Notes: generated by a model not told the origin, from the letters alone. A stretch of DNA of 64,000 bases from Legionella impletisoli (GCF_900639875.1 NZ_CAAAIA010000005.1:2501-66500); one strand, 5' to 3'. Counted from the stretch's first letter, positions 52,081-61,766 are shown. Translations and numbers: made by a program.

Positions 52081-53865
52081 ATGGATGGGTGTACCATGTC
52101 AAAATCTATGCGAAAACAAGATTTTGCTCAGGAAAAAAACTCATCTACCATTCCTGAGCCGAGATCCAATTGGTACCTTGCTGCGATGGAGCATCTGGTA
52201 AAAGTCGTACAAGATTTGTCCCAGGCTCAAGATATGGAAACGATAACCCACATAGTACGCCATGCCGCACGTGAGTTAACTGACGCCGATGGGGCCACCT
52301 TTATCTTAAAAGATGGCGACCATTGTTACTACGTTGAAGAAAATGCCATTAGCCCTTTATGGAAAGGAAAACGCTTTCCCTTAAATGCATGCATTAGCGG
52401 ATGGGTTATGTTGAATGGAAAAAAAGCCGTCATTCGCGATATCTATGAAGACCCCCGAATACCCCAAGATGCTTATCGACCAACCTTTGTGAAAAGCCTT
52501 GTTATGGTGCCTGTAAGGCGTGATAACCCTTTAGCAGCCATTGGTAATTATTGGGCTAAAAAACGCACCCCGACCAATGAAGAAATTACTATTTTACAAG
52601 CGCTTGCGGATACGACTTCGGTAGCCATTGAAAACGTAAAACTCTTTGATGATTTAAAAACCCAGATCGCTATTGTACAAGACCGTGAAGCAAGGATCCG
52701 AAGTCAACACAAAACACTCGAAATCTTTACCCGAGCTCTTGCTCATGATCTTAAAGAACCGGTACGAACCATCAATGCCTTTGCAGATGTTATTCGCCAA
52801 GAGCAACCGCTATCAGGCAACATGGCGGATTATTTCAAGTTTATTTTTGAAGCCAGCGAGCGAATGATCGTTTTAATTGAGAACGTGTTTTACTATCTCC
52901 AATTAGAAAAGAAAAAACGGATATTGAAAAAAGAGTGCGATATGAATCAACTCTTTCAGGATGCAAGCATAGCGCTTGAGCCACAAATTAACGCATGCCA
53001 TGCCACGGTGACCTCTGAGAATCTTCCTTATGTAAAAGCAAATCCTGAGTTACTCGAACGATTATTAAAAAACTTATTGGATAATGCCATCCACCATAAT
53101 GTAGATGCTCCAAAAATTCATTTGTCTGCAAAAAAGAACAAAGAATCCTGGATGTTTTGTATAAAAGACAATGGCATTGGCATAGAAACCAAAAATATCG
53201 ATAAGATCTTTCTTCCTTTTAAGCGCGTGAATGCAACGTTTCAAGGCACTGGTTTAGGCTTAGCCATGTGTAAACGAATTGTAGAACTTCATGGGGGTAA
53301 AATTTGGTGTGAGTCCGACTTAGGTAAGGGTACAATGTTTTGTTTTACTTTGCCCAATAAATCGCTCAAAAAAAAGTCCCCAAAAAAGAAAACTATTCCC
53401 GTAGAGCAATTTATACCAGACCAGCAGCCACGTTTAGCCAATGTGTTAATCGTAGACGACCTCGTTTCGGATATGGAGCTGATTCGGATTATGATGAATC
53501 GTGCACGCATACAATGTAATCTCTTTCAAGCCAAAAGCGTCAAAGAAGCGCTTGGTTTGCTACGAAGAAAAAAAAGAGAAAACGATCGGGTGGATTTAGT
53601 CTTACTGGACATCAACATGCCCGATATGGATGGATTTGAAGCGTTAGAACTCATTCGCAGCGATAAAAATTTGAAAAAAACAGCAATTGTTATGTGTACG
53701 GGATCCACCTATCAAGACGATATTGAAAAAGCTTCCCAACTGGGTGCATCAGGTTATCTGGTAAAACCACTCCAGCGAGAAAGCCTTGAAGAAGCCATTG
53801 AACATATTCCTCATCTTAAGCTTTGTGAAACACCTGATGGATTTCTCATTCAACGCTCCTTTTGA
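52081..53865 (+). CDS. GAF - histidine kinase - receiver hybrid
   Basis: A 594-residue soluble hybrid kinase. A GAF domain (about 35-185, DADGATFILKDGDHCYYVEE to QALADTTSVAIENVKLFDDL) is followed by HisKA with His222 in RALAHDLKEPVRTINAF and HATPase with LLDNAIHHN, CIKDNGIGIETKN and GTGLGLAMCKRIVELHGG. A linker rich in Lys leads to a C-terminal REC with Asp510 in VLLDINMPDMDGFEA and Lys in GYLVKPLQRESL. The ATG at 52081 has AGAGG 5 nt upstream; one at 52096 is an alternative. Likely part of the same signalling route as the H-NOX genes; the GAF ligand is unknown. Confidence 0.93.
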   Translation: MDGCTMSKSMRKQDFAQEKNSSTIPEPRSNWYLAAMEHLVKVVQDLSQAQDMETITHIVRHAARELTDADGATFILKDGDHCYYVEENAISPLWKGKRFPLNACISGWVMLNGKKAVIRDIYEDPRIPQDAYRPTFVKSLVMVPVRRDNPLAAIGNYWAKKRTPTNEEITILQALADTTSVAIENVKLFDDLKTQIAIVQDREARIRSQHKTLEIFTRALAHDLKEPVRTINAFADVIRQEQPLSGNMADYFKFIFEASERMIVLIENVFYYLQLEKKKRILKKECDMNQLFQDASIALEPQINACHATVTSENLPYVKANPELLERLLKNLLDNAIHHNVDAPKIHLSAKKNKESWMFCIKDNGIGIETKNIDKIFLPFKRVNATFQGTGLGLAMCKRIVELHGGKIWCESDLGKGTMFCFTLPNKSLKKKSPKKKTIPVEQFIPDQQPRLANVLIVDDLVSDMELIRIMMNRARIQCNLFQAKSVKEALGLLRRKKRENDRVDLVLLDINMPDMDGFEALELIRSDKNLKKTAIVMCTGSTYQDDIEKASQLGASGYLVKPLQRESLEEAIEHIPHLKLCETPDGFLIQRSF

Positions 53866-53943
53866 TGCCATGAATGGATGACGAGCGAAGATTATATAGC
53901 TAGTCTTCAGGAAAAATTATTTGGCTAACTTACCATCGCGTTA

Positions 53944-54259
53944 CACGGGCTAAAGGCCTTAAATGATCAGGGAAGCATTACCTTAACGACTGGAATCTTC
54001 AACCGTGATTTTGTAGCAAACGGGGACAGCAGCTGCCATGGTGAATAGTGCAGTCGAAGGCTTTGTGCAAGCCGCAGCTTTAGAGATGCCTCGCGGAATA
54101 AGAATGAATGCCGTATCGCCAGCATTATTAGAAGAGTCTGCCAAAGCTTACTCTGAACGATGCCCAGGATTTGAGCCAGTCTCGTCAAAAAAAGTAGCGA
54201 GAGCCTATCGTAAAAGCATCTACGGGATTCAAACAGGACAAATCTTCTTTGTTGACTGA
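53944..54259 (+). pseudogene. Short-chain dehydrogenase (SDR) remnant, truncated and frameshifted
   Basis: Residues LNDQGSITLTTGIFNRD are in one frame up to about 54020. After a shift, GTAAAMVNSAVEGFVQAAAL and EMPRGIRMNAVSPALL continue in another frame to a TGA at 54257. Together this is the SDR region that carries the serine strand, the cofactor helix and the NAVSP loop. The N-terminal Rossmann half, including TGxxxGxG and the upstream gene start, is absent. It is therefore a decayed C-terminal half gene. Confidence 0.8.
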
Positions 54260-54262
54260 GAT

Positions 54263-55129
54263 TTAGCCTATTTCACTCCCATTAAAGCAAAGCGCATGTT
54301 CAACAATCTCATGGCGTTTTTGTTCCACGTGATTTTGTTTTCGCTTTGAAAAAAATCCACCAGCTAAATAGGCAGATGAGGCGGTGGTAGAACCTGAGCT
54401 AACGCCTAAAAGAAAGGCCGAAGATAAGCCAACCGTTGATAAAATGGCTGCGCCAATGGCTGGTATAACGAGACCTGTAATGGCAATGGCTAACACGGCT
54501 AGGCTCATGAGTAAAAGAGCACAAGCTATCGTTTTTAACAAAGGGCTTGTCATAACCTGCATGAAAAAACTTAGACTTAAAGGTTCGATTAAAAAATGCT
54601 TATTGAGTTGTTGCTCTATCGTTTTTTTAAATGGTTGACTGTTATCATTTGTTAATGTGGGAAGCGTTGATAATGCATAAATATAGGCACTATAGGATAC
54701 CGAGTAAATAAACATAAAATTTGAACAAGCCGTAATTAATGCTTGTTTATTTTTTTCAGATAGATCAAACGATTGCTTGTACACTTGCAACGCCTTTTTC
54801 CGATAAGTAGCTTCTTTTAAATCTTCAGCGAGTCTTAAAAAAGACACGGCTATTTCATTAACTTTTTTATCTGGACGAAATTGAACTGAGGCCAATTCAT
54901 GATGGCTCATCAAGGAAGCACTATATTGGCTTGCAAACTCTGTTAATTTAAGAAAAGAAAAGGCCGCCACAAACGTTGCTGCATCCGAGTTTTCAAAACT
55001 ATGTGCTGAGGATAGTTCTTTCGTGGCCAAAATGGCTGCTTGAATTGCAAACTCTTCAGGCTTTGCGTTTTGTTTTGCACACTTATAAGATAACTGCGTT
55101 AAAAGTTGAATAACAGTAGGGCTAATCAT
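54263..55129 (-). CDS. Orphan membrane protein, 288 aa
   Basis: Not recognised. The first 180 residues are soluble and helical (AAILATKELSSAHSFENSD; SFLRLAEDLKEATYRKKALQ). Three hydrophobic segments then follow (LLKTIACALLLMSLAVLAIA; ITGLVIPAIGAAILSTVGLS; AFLLGVSSGSTTASSAYLAG) and a basic 30-residue tail ends it (FFSKRKQNHVEQKRHEIVEH). This soluble-then-membrane layout resembles the orphan at 39-40 kb. A hairpin with a U-rich tail lies about 80 nt upstream of the start. Function unknown; effector-like by layout only. Confidence 0.72.
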   Translation of the reverse strand: MISPTVIQLLTQLSYKCAKQNAKPEEFAIQAAILATKELSSAHSFENSDAATFVAAFSFLKLTEFASQYSASLMSHHELASVQFRPDKKVNEIAVSFLRLAEDLKEATYRKKALQVYKQSFDLSEKNKQALITACSNFMFIYSVSYSAYIYALSTLPTLTNDNSQPFKKTIEQQLNKHFLIEPLSLSFFMQVMTSPLLKTIACALLLMSLAVLAIAITGLVIPAIGAAILSTVGLSSAFLLGVSSGSTTASSAYLAGGFFSKRKQNHVEQKRHEIVEHALCFNGSEIG

Positions 55130-55210
55130 GAATATTTTCCTTTTGTCGACTGATGATGATTCCTGCTTGAATATTAAATGCTGAGAAGTTTATCGATGGT
55201 AGGAAAAGAA

Positions 55211-55240
55211 GAGGCCGGAAGTTCATTCGTTTCCAGCCTC
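55211..55240 (-). promoter_or_regulatory. Leader terminator/attenuator-like hairpin
   Basis: On the minus strand GAGGCTGGAA pairs with TTCCGGCCTC as ten pairs including one G-U. The loop is nine bases and TTCTTTTCC follows. The plus-strand reading has a C-A mismatch, so the structure belongs to minus-strand RNA. It lies about 80 nt upstream of the minus gene starting at 55129, with no minus-strand gene ending above it, which suits a leader attenuator better than a plain terminator. Confidence 0.45.
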
Positions 55241-55404
55241 TAGGGGTTGCGAGGTCAGTAGCTATGTTAAGCCACGTTCCTTTTCTTTGGACATTCCGTT
55301 CCATCGGATTGTTCTATTCATCTTTTTGGGATGATTTGAATCAGGTTTGTACTGATTCAAGGTCCATTGTAACGATTGCCCCCAAATTGTCAACACTTAA
55401 TTTC

Positions 55405-55430
55405 GAATTGAAACCAATGATTTCAAATTC
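55405..55430. promoter_or_regulatory. Operator-like dyad upstream of XRE regulator
   Basis: GAATTGAAA and TTTCAAATTC form an imperfect inverted repeat about 75 nt upstream of the XRE-type gene. Autoregulation through such a site is common for this class. The remainder of 55130-55504 contains no gene I can support. Confidence 0.35.
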
Positions 55431-55504
55431 ATTCATAAATTGCATTATTAATATCATTTTGATACCATCTGTTAATTATTTTCCTAAATTGGACTCACCT
55501 GAGC

Positions 55505-55978
55505 ATGGAAAAAAACGACTTGTCTAAACAGTTTGCAAACCGCCTGCATGATGCATTAATCTCTGCGGGATTTCATTCTAAGCGCTCAACCTCTGGGGTT
55601 GATATTCACAGTCTGGCAGAAATCACTGGCTATTCCTCTCAAATTTGTCGTAAATACCTTCGCGGCGAAGCCATTCCTGAGCCTTCCAAACTGATTGAAA
55701 TAGCTAAGTATTTAAACACTTCACCCGGTTGGTTGTTATTTGGTGATCCTAAGAAGGATGACGCCTCATCTGAGCAATTAACCGTTCGTAAAGCCTTATT
55801 GCATTATATTTTCACAAAAGCCAATGCGCTTTATCTCACTTCGGATTCACCCAATGAAGTAGCTCATTTTTTGATGGACTTAATTCTTGATGTCAGCCAA
55901 ATTGAAGCCAGTGAAGAACAAACAAAAAAAATCATTGATATAGCGCTTGCTTCTGCCAAGCACTTTCAGGGTAGTTGA
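55505..55978 (+). CDS. XRE-family helix-turn-helix regulator
   Basis: A 157-residue DNA-binding protein. The helix-turn-helix part is FANRLHDALISAGF, then VDIHSLAEITGYSSQICRKY and LRGEAIPEPSKLIEIAKYLN, the cI/XRE pattern. The remaining 80 residues are acidic and helical and probably mediate dimerisation. There is only a weak GAG before the ATG. It stands alone; a phage-repressor origin is possible but no phage genes accompany it. Confidence 0.88.
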   Translation: MEKNDLSKQFANRLHDALISAGFHSKRSTSGVDIHSLAEITGYSSQICRKYLRGEAIPEPSKLIEIAKYLNTSPGWLLFGDPKKDDASSEQLTVRKALLHYIFTKANALYLTSDSPNEVAHFLMDLILDVSQIEASEEQTKKIIDIALASAKHFQGS

Positions 55979-56136
55979 ATCACAAACGCTCATATCAACC
56001 GCCCAAGAGTTCGACCCTAATTCAGTTTATTTTATAACCCTCTTGATCTGTTGCGCCCCTTTACTGTCACGACGCTCTAGGGGATCTCATTCATTTCAGC
56101 CAAGCTTACCCTATCTTGGTTTGATTAAAGAATGGT

Positions 56137-56811
56137 ATGATCATACTTTTAGTCAAGGCCCTTTTTGCTATGTTACTGCATTATATTTTTATTCTTGGGA
56201 TCTGTGTGGAAGCTATTACTGGCGCGATTGCTGCAGGGCGTAAAAAGATGGATTTTTTTGGGGTAATGGTGATTGCCAGCATCACGGGTCTTGGTGGTGG
56301 TACGGTTCGTGATGTCTTATTTGATACGCATCCCTTAACCTGGGTAGCTAATCCACAATATCTTTTGTATACGTCAGCTACGGCACTGGCAACTATTTTT
56401 ATTGCTCATTCACTCGTTCGCATCATGAAATTATTTTTAATTCTGGATGCTCTAGGCTTATCAGCTTTTGTCATTATTGGCTCGCAAAAAATACTCAATT
56501 ACGGGCTTTCTCCTTCGGCTGCCATAATCGGTGGCATGATTACAGGCATTTGTGGTGGCATGTTGCGCGATATTTTATGCAATGATATTCCTTTAGTTTT
56601 ACGCAAAGAATTATATGCTATCGTCGCTCTCGCAGGTGGAATTCTATATATCACATTGCATTATTTTCAGGTTCCTTTAACCATTAACGTATTCGTGACC
56701 CTGGTATTTATTTTTACAACTCGGTTATTGGCCATTTTTTTCCATATTGAAGTGCCCAAATTTGATTACGCACGAAGCTTAAGAAAAGGACGCCGAAGGA
56801 AGATAGTCTGA
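56137..56811 (+). CDS. TRIC/UPF0126 family cation channel protein
   Basis: A 224-residue membrane protein of the UPF0126 (YadS/YicG) family, prokaryotic relatives of TRIC channels. Two internal repeats each have the GGG-RD signature: ITGLGGGTVRDVLFDTHPL and ITGICGGMLRDILCNDIPLV. About seven hydrophobic segments are present. The ATG at 56137 is chosen by default; an ATG at 56170 is possible. Substrate, probably monovalent cations or glycine, is uncertain. Confidence 0.9.
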   Translation: MIILLVKALFAMLLHYIFILGICVEAITGAIAAGRKKMDFFGVMVIASITGLGGGTVRDVLFDTHPLTWVANPQYLLYTSATALATIFIAHSLVRIMKLFLILDALGLSAFVIIGSQKILNYGLSPSAAIIGGMITGICGGMLRDILCNDIPLVLRKELYAIVALAGGILYITLHYFQVPLTINVFVTLVFIFTTRLLAIFFHIEVPKFDYARSLRKGRRRKIV

Positions 56812-56932
56812 TTTTCCTGTGGATTTAAGCGCAGATCCTATGATCTCATAGGCTGATTTGATTAAGTCCATTGTATAATTTATAGTTTCCTTAGGGATTC
56901 TATTTTTTATATGACGATAAGGAAATGAAATC

Positions 56933-57484
56933 ATGGCGAAAGATAATGGATTAGACCACCTTCCTGTCTCTTTACGAAGAAGCTCAGGATGGCTGCTTGC
57001 TCTTGGTGTTTTATTTGTTATTTTGGGATGCATTGGGCTAGGAATGGTTGTGGGACTCACACTAGTCAGTGTCTTTTTCCTCGGAATTTTATTGCTAATA
57101 GCCGGCTTCTCTCAGTTAGTGGATGTATTTAAAAGTAAAGATTGGCATGGATCGTTATGGCATGCTTTGATTGCCGTACTTTATCTAATCGGTGGGGGCG
57201 TCATTCTTTATCAGCCTCTTCTTGCTTCAACTATTATTACTGCGATCATCGCGTCCGTGTTAATTATCATTGGCGTCATTCGACTCATAATGGCCTTTTC
57301 ACTGCGAGGCTCAAGCGGATGGGGTTGGATGTTGTTTGCTGGAATAGTGGCCATTTTATTAGGGGTACTTATCTTAGCCCAATGGCCATGGAGCGGATTA
57401 TGGGTTATCGGTGTTTTTATTTCAGTTGAACTTATTGTCAACGGATGGTCCTATATCTTTATTGCCTTAGCAATTCGGAAATAA
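56933..57484 (+). CDS. HdeD family membrane protein (DUF308)
   Basis: A 183-residue protein with six hydrophobic segments and the HdeD repeat pattern (GVLFVILGCIGLGMVVGLT; ALIAVLYLIGGGVILYQPL; MLFAGIVAILLGVLILAQWP, GLWVIGVFISVELIVNGWSY). HdeD is linked to acid resistance in E. coli. AAGGAAA precedes the ATG. A strong bidirectional terminator follows. Confidence 0.88.
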   Translation: MAKDNGLDHLPVSLRRSSGWLLALGVLFVILGCIGLGMVVGLTLVSVFFLGILLLIAGFSQLVDVFKSKDWHGSLWHALIAVLYLIGGGVILYQPLLASTIITAIIASVLIIIGVIRLIMAFSLRGSSGWGWMLFAGIVAILLGVLILAQWPWSGLWVIGVFISVELIVNGWSYIFIALAIRK

Positions 57485-57495
57485 GAATCAACTAT

Positions 57496-57526
57496 AAAAA
57501 AAGCCTGGTTTAACCAGGCTTTTTTA
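57496..57526. terminator. Bidirectional rho-independent terminator
   Basis: AGCCTGGTT and AACCAGGCT form a 9-bp stem around a single T, flanked by an A-run on the left and a T-run on the right. It lies between the hdeD-family gene (plus) and ppa (minus) and serves both. Confidence 0.9.
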
Positions 57527-57527
57527 T

Positions 57528-58061
57528 TTAACTTTGCTGTTGATAACGCCTTACACTACTCATAATTTCTTCAAAAGCCGCATCAGGACCTTCCCAGCCA
57601 TCCACTTTGACCCATTTACCCTCTTCTAAATCTTTATAGTGCTTAAAAAAGTGCTCAATGGATAACAACAAAGGCTGAGGTAATTCGTTATAGCTTTGGA
57701 TGGGATCATACATTTTACTTAATTTACTAACAGGCACTGCTAGCACCTTCGCATCCACACCCGACTCGTCTGTCATTTTAAGCATACCAATAGGACGACA
57801 ACGAATCACCGAGCCACTAATCAACGGCATAGGCGTGACGACTAATACATCCACAGGATCCCCATCATCCGATAATGTTGCTGGAACATACCCATAGTTG
57901 GTTGGATAAAACATAGCCGTTGTCATAAACCGATCAACGAATAAAGCACCCGTTTCTTTATCCACCTCATACTTCACCGGCTCTCCATGCATTGGAATTT
58001 CGATGATAACGTTAATTTCATTGGGTACGTCACGGCCGCTACCAATTTCCATTAAACCCAT
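57528..58061 (-). CDS. ppa: Inorganic pyrophosphatase
   Basis: Soluble family I pyrophosphatase, 177 residues. Key motifs are [40 protein letters not shown] (with the metal-binding DGDPVD core) and DAKVLAVP followed by [20 protein letters not shown] chose the ATG at 58061 since AGGTGG sits 6 nt upstream; a further ATG at 58085 is less likely. It shares the terminator with the convergent hdeD-family gene. Confidence 0.96.
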   Translation of the reverse strand: MGLMEIGSGRDVPNEINVIIEIPMHGEPVKYEVDKETGALFVDRFMTTAMFYPTNYGYVPATLSDDGDPVDVLVVTPMPLISGSVIRCRPIGMLKMTDESGVDAKVLAVPVSKLSKMYDPIQSYNELPQPLLLSIEHFFKHYKDLEEGKWVKVDGWEGPDAAFEEIMSSVRRYQQQS

Positions 58062-58286
58062 ATAAACCACCTGTACTGAATTCAAAGACGACGTATTATG
58101 CGCAATTTGCGAAGAAAAGGCAAAAAGGATAACTCAGCAAATAGCGAAATTAAGCCTATCCTCTTTGTTTATCATAAAATGTAAACAGATCTGTGCCCAC
58201 CGCAGTTTTTTTAAAGAGATAGGTGTATAATTAATGTCTATTGAGCGATTAACAAAACCGCTAATGAACCTTAAGGACAACTATAC

Positions 58287-58625
58287 ATGAGCTGCTTGTT
58301 TTGTAACATTGTAAATGGAGAATTGAATACGGACAAAGTTTATGAGGATGAGCGTCTACTGGCGTTTCGTGACATCAATCCTAAAGCTCCGACTCATATC
58401 TTAATTATCCCGAAAAAACATATTGAAACGATCAACGATGCCACATCAGAAGATGAGTCGTTACTAGGACATATGGTACTTACAGCGAAGCAGATCGCAG
58501 CCAAGGAAAAGTTAACCCAAGGCTATCGGCTGGTGTTTAATGTTAATTCTGGTGGTGGGCAAGAAGTCTACCATATTCACTTACATTTATTAGGTGGTCG
58601 GCAGATGACCTGGCCTCCAGGATAA
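58287..58625 (+). CDS. HIT family nucleotide-binding protein (HinT type)
   Basis: A 112-residue purine nucleoside phosphoramidase-type protein. It starts SCLFCNIVNGELNTDKVYED, has RDINPKAPTHILIIPKKHIE, and ends with the HIT triad HIHLHLLGGRQMTWPPG. Length and motifs match the HINT branch. AAGGAC lies upstream of the ATG. Confidence 0.94.
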   Translation: MSCLFCNIVNGELNTDKVYEDERLLAFRDINPKAPTHILIIPKKHIETINDATSEDESLLGHMVLTAKQIAAKEKLTQGYRLVFNVNSGGGQEVYHIHLHLLGGRQMTWPPG

Positions 58626-58708
58626 TTTATGCTAAGCAGATGGATAGGTGTTTGATGAAGTCTGCATATATCTAAAAAATGATTCATTAATCTTGAAAGG
58701 TATTTTGA

Positions 58709-59248
58709 ATGCAAGAGTTATATAAAGAGATATTGGTTCAGATTGGAGAAGACATTGAACGTGAGGGTCTTCGTGACACACCACAACGGGCAGCAAATGC
58801 GCTTCGGTATCTAACCAAAGGGTATAATGAAGACTTAAACGAAATCATCAATAACGCGCTCTTTGAGTCTGACATGAGTGAGATGGTAATCGTCAAAGAC
58901 ATTGAAATGTACTCCATGTGCGAGCACCATTTATTACCCTTTTTAGGCAAATGTCATGTGGGTTATTTACCCAATGGTAAAGTACTAGGATTATCGAAAT
59001 TAGCCCGAATTGTGGATTATTTTGCTCGTCGATTACAAATCCAAGAGCGTTTAACCAGTGAAATTGCCAATTGTATTGCCGAAATCACAGAAGCTCGAGG
59101 AGTTGCAGTGGTGGTTGAAGCAAGACACATGTGCATGATGATGCGAGGTGTTGAAAAGCAAAACTCGGTCATGACGACGTCCGTGATGCTTGGCGAGATG
59201 AGAAATAATCCCAGCAGTCGCATGGAGTTTTTAAATTTAATTCGATAA
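58709..59248 (+). CDS. folE: GTP cyclohydrolase I
   Basis: First enzyme of tetrahydrofolate synthesis. At 179 residues it has [19 protein letters not shown], the zinc Cys/His motif [40 protein letters not shown] and [16 protein letters not shown] with the second zinc region RHMCM. GAAAGG precedes the ATG. A hairpin about 110 nt downstream may terminate it. Confidence 0.97.
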   Translation: MQELYKEILVQIGEDIEREGLRDTPQRAANALRYLTKGYNEDLNEIINNALFESDMSEMVIVKDIEMYSMCEHHLLPFLGKCHVGYLPNGKVLGLSKLARIVDYFARRLQIQERLTSEIANCIAEITEARGVAVVVEARHMCMMMRGVEKQNSVMTTSVMLGEMRNNPSSRMEFLNLIR

Positions 59249-59359
59249 TCCTAGAAAATCCAGTGGCACTTGTAGCAAGCATCGTGTGTGGAAGATTCAA
59301 TGCGGTATACTTCTGCAGCAGTAGGTAACTGCGATTTCTAGAATAGGGTTGAGATAAGA

Positions 59360-59382
59360 GAAGTCGAGCATTGCTCGACTTC
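59360..59382. terminator. Terminator-like hairpin between folE and pnp
   Basis: GAAGTCGAGCA and TGCTCGACTTC form an 11-bp stem around a single T. TTTCACC follows on the plus strand and CTCTTATCTC on the minus strand, so the U-tracts are weak. It probably serves the convergent folE and pnp transcripts. Confidence 0.7.
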
Positions 59383-59400
59383 TTTCACCTTTGAAACAGA

Positions 59401-61575
59401 TTATTCCTCATCAGAAACTTGAGGTTGCTCTTCTTCTGCTTTGGCAGGCTGTTCTTCTTTTGTCGAATCTTTGGAAGTCTGCTCTTGTTTTTCAGGTTGT
59501 GGTTTATCCTTCCATTCCAGTTTGACTCGACCTTGCTTATCAACACCTGCAACAAATACTTCAATTTCTTGGCCTTCTTTCAACACGTCCTCAACTTTTT
59601 GTGAACGATCAGCGCAGATTTGAGAAATATGTAGCAAGCCATCTTTGCCAGGCAACAAATTGATAAACGCGCCAAAATCAACGATTTTACTCACTTTACC
59701 GTGGTAAGTTTGCCCCACTTCAACTTCGGCAACTAAAGCCTTAATCTGACGCTCTGCCTCTTCTAAGGCCTCAGCATTGGGTGAAAACAATTGAATCACG
59801 CCAGAGTCATCAATATCAATAGAAACGCCCGTGCTTTCAACTAAGCTTTTGATGGTAGCGCCACCTTTGCCAATGATGGTGCGAACTTTATCTTCAGCCA
59901 CTTTCATACTGACAATTCTTGGAGCATGTTGCGATAACTCATCACGGTGTTCAGCTAAGGCATTATTCATCACACCTAAAATATGTTTTCTACCTTCCAA
60001 GGCTTGATCCAGCGCATGTTCCATAATTTCTTTGGTAATGCCTCGAATTTTAATATCCATTTGCAACGCGGTAACGCCTTTTTCCGTTCCGGCCACTTTG
60101 AAATCCATGTCACCAAGATGATCTTCATCGCCCAAGATATCCGTTAGAACCGCGTAGCGATCTTTATCCTTAATCAGCCCCATAGCAACACCCGCTACTG
60201 GCGCTTTTAAAGGAACTCCAGCATCCATTAACGCTAAGCTTGTACCACAAACCGTAGCCATTGAACTTGAGCCATTGGATTCCGTAATATCAGAAACGAC
60301 GCGTAAAACATAAGGAAATTCGCTAGCATTAGGAATCACCGCCGCTAATCCGCGACGAGCCAGACGACCATGACCAATTTCCCGTCGCTTAGGACTTCCA
60401 ATCATACCTGTCTCGCCCACAGAGTATGGGGGAAAATTGTAATGCAGCATAAACCGTTCTTTCACTTCACCTTCGAGGCGATCAAGCGTTTGGGCATCGC
60501 GTTCGCTGCCTAAGGTAGCGGCTACAATAGCTTGTGTTTCACCTCGGGTAAATAGCGCTGAGCCATGTACACGGTCTAAGAAACTCGTGCGAATGGAGAT
60601 AGGACGAACGGTTTTTTGGTCTCGACCATCAATTCGTGGTTCACCATCTAAAATTCGGTTACGAACAATATTTTTCTCAAGCGTACTTAAGTGCTTTTGA
60701 ATTGCCTCTTCATTCCACGTTTCATTTTCTTCAACCAGCGTATCAATCACTTTTTGGCGAATATTTGAGAGCGTTTGGTAACGCATCTGTTTATCCTTGA
60801 TAAGATAAGCCTCTGCAAGCTCATCCTGGCTTAATGCTTGAATACGTGATTTTAATTGCTCATCGCCTTCAGGTGCTTTCCAATCCCAACTAGATTTTCC
60901 GCCTTCTTCAGCCAATTCTTTAATGGCTTTAATAACCGACTGCATCATTTCGTGGCCATAAAGCACCGCGCCCAGCATCACTTCCTCGCTTAATTCATGC
61001 GCTTCTGACTCCACCATTAAAATGGCGTCTTCGGTACCTGCCACAATCAAGTCGAGCTGTGAGTGCTCGAGTGCTTTGTAGCCGGGATTTAAAAGGTATA
61101 TGCCATCTTTGTAACCGACACGAGCGGCACCAATTGGCCCATCAAATGGAATACCTGAAAGAGCAAGTGCAGCTGATGCGCCAATCATAGAAATGATATC
61201 TGCAGGCACATCAGGATTTAAAGACATGACGGTTGCAATGATTTGAACTTCGTTATAAAAATCATCTGGGAATAGAGGTCGTAGCGGACGATCAATTAAG
61301 CGCGACGTTAACGTTTCCGATTCACTAGGACGACCTTCGCGCTTATTAAACCCACCTGGAATTTTTCCAGCAGCGTATGTTTTTTCCTGGTAATTGACGG
61401 TTAATGGAAAAAAATTATTTTTCTCGGCACCGTCTTTTTTTCCAACAACGGTTACCAGAACTTGTGTACCATTCATGCTGGCAAATACAGCACCGTCAGC
61501 TTGTCTTGCAATTTCACCGGTTTCCAGTACTAAGGTGTTTTCACCAAATTTAATTTCTTTTCTTATTTTAGCCAC
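59401..61575 (-). CDS. pnp: Polyribonucleotide nucleotidyltransferase (PNPase)
   Basis: Phosphorolytic 3' exoribonuclease. At 724 residues it has two RNase PH cores ([19 protein letters not shown] and [20 protein letters not shown]-like stretch; later [19 protein letters not shown] and [15 protein letters not shown]). A KH domain ([19 protein letters not shown]) and an S1 domain ([20 protein letters not shown]) follow. A C-terminal tail rich in Glu, Lys and Gln (about 35 residues) is present. It lies downstream of rpsO, as in most gammaproteobacteria. Confidence 0.98.
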   Translation of the reverse strand: MAKIRKEIKFGENTLVLETGEIARQADGAVFASMNGTQVLVTVVGKKDGAEKNNFFPLTVNYQEKTYAAGKIPGGFNKREGRPSESETLTSRLIDRPLRPLFPDDFYNEVQIIATVMSLNPDVPADIISMIGASAALALSGIPFDGPIGAARVGYKDGIYLLNPGYKALEHSQLDLIVAGTEDAILMVESEAHELSEEVMLGAVLYGHEMMQSVIKAIKELAEEGGKSSWDWKAPEGDEQLKSRIQALSQDELAEAYLIKDKQMRYQTLSNIRQKVIDTLVEENETWNEEAIQKHLSTLEKNIVRNRILDGEPRIDGRDQKTVRPISIRTSFLDRVHGSALFTRGETQAIVAATLGSERDAQTLDRLEGEVKERFMLHYNFPPYSVGETGMIGSPKRREIGHGRLARRGLAAVIPNASEFPYVLRVVSDITESNGSSSMATVCGTSLALMDAGVPLKAPVAGVAMGLIKDKDRYAVLTDILGDEDHLGDMDFKVAGTEKGVTALQMDIKIRGITKEIMEHALDQALEGRKHILGVMNNALAEHRDELSQHAPRIVSMKVAEDKVRTIIGKGGATIKSLVESTGVSIDIDDSGVIQLFSPNAEALEEAERQIKALVAEVEVGQTYHGKVSKIVDFGAFINLLPGKDGLLHISQICADRSQKVEDVLKEGQEIEVFVAGVDKQGRVKLEWKDKPQPEKQEQTSKDSTKEEQPAKAEEEQPQVSDEE

Positions 61576-61642
61576 GTGTGTTCCTCTTTGAATTTTTGTT
61601 CGATATGCAAGTCAGGAATATAAATCATTTATTGTCCAAGCG

Positions 61643-61687
61643 ATTTTAAAAAACGTGCTATGGGATCTCTCACGCGTTTTTTAAAAT
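61643..61687 (-). promoter_or_regulatory. Long leader hairpin upstream of pnp
   Basis: ATTTTAAAAAACG and CGTTTTTTAAAAT are a perfect 13-bp inverted repeat, with a loop of about 19 nt that can add a GTG/CAC extension past a small bulge. It lies about 70-110 nt upstream of the pnp start codon, in the rpsO-pnp interval. In E. coli a leader stem at the same place is cut by RNase III for PNPase autoregulation. The same role here is inference. Confidence 0.6.
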
Positions 61688-61736
61688 TGCTTAGTCAATA
61701 ACGATGTTCCAATTCAGGCCTAAGCATAACGACAGT

Positions 61737-61766
61737 TAAAAAAAAAGCGCAGAAATCCGCGCTTTC
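61737..61766 (-). terminator. Rho-independent terminator after rpsO
   Basis: On the minus strand AAAGCGC and GCGCTTT pair around GGATTTCT and run directly into a stretch of T residues. It lies 140 nt past rpsO. It should separate part of rpsO transcription from pnp, with pnp also read through or from its own promoter. Confidence 0.85.

Noticed and set aside
55505-55978. Prophage remnant around the XRE regulator
   Set aside because: Only the regulator itself is phage-like; neighbouring genes are ordinary membrane-protein and orphan genes, and no integrase, att repeats or structural genes were seen.
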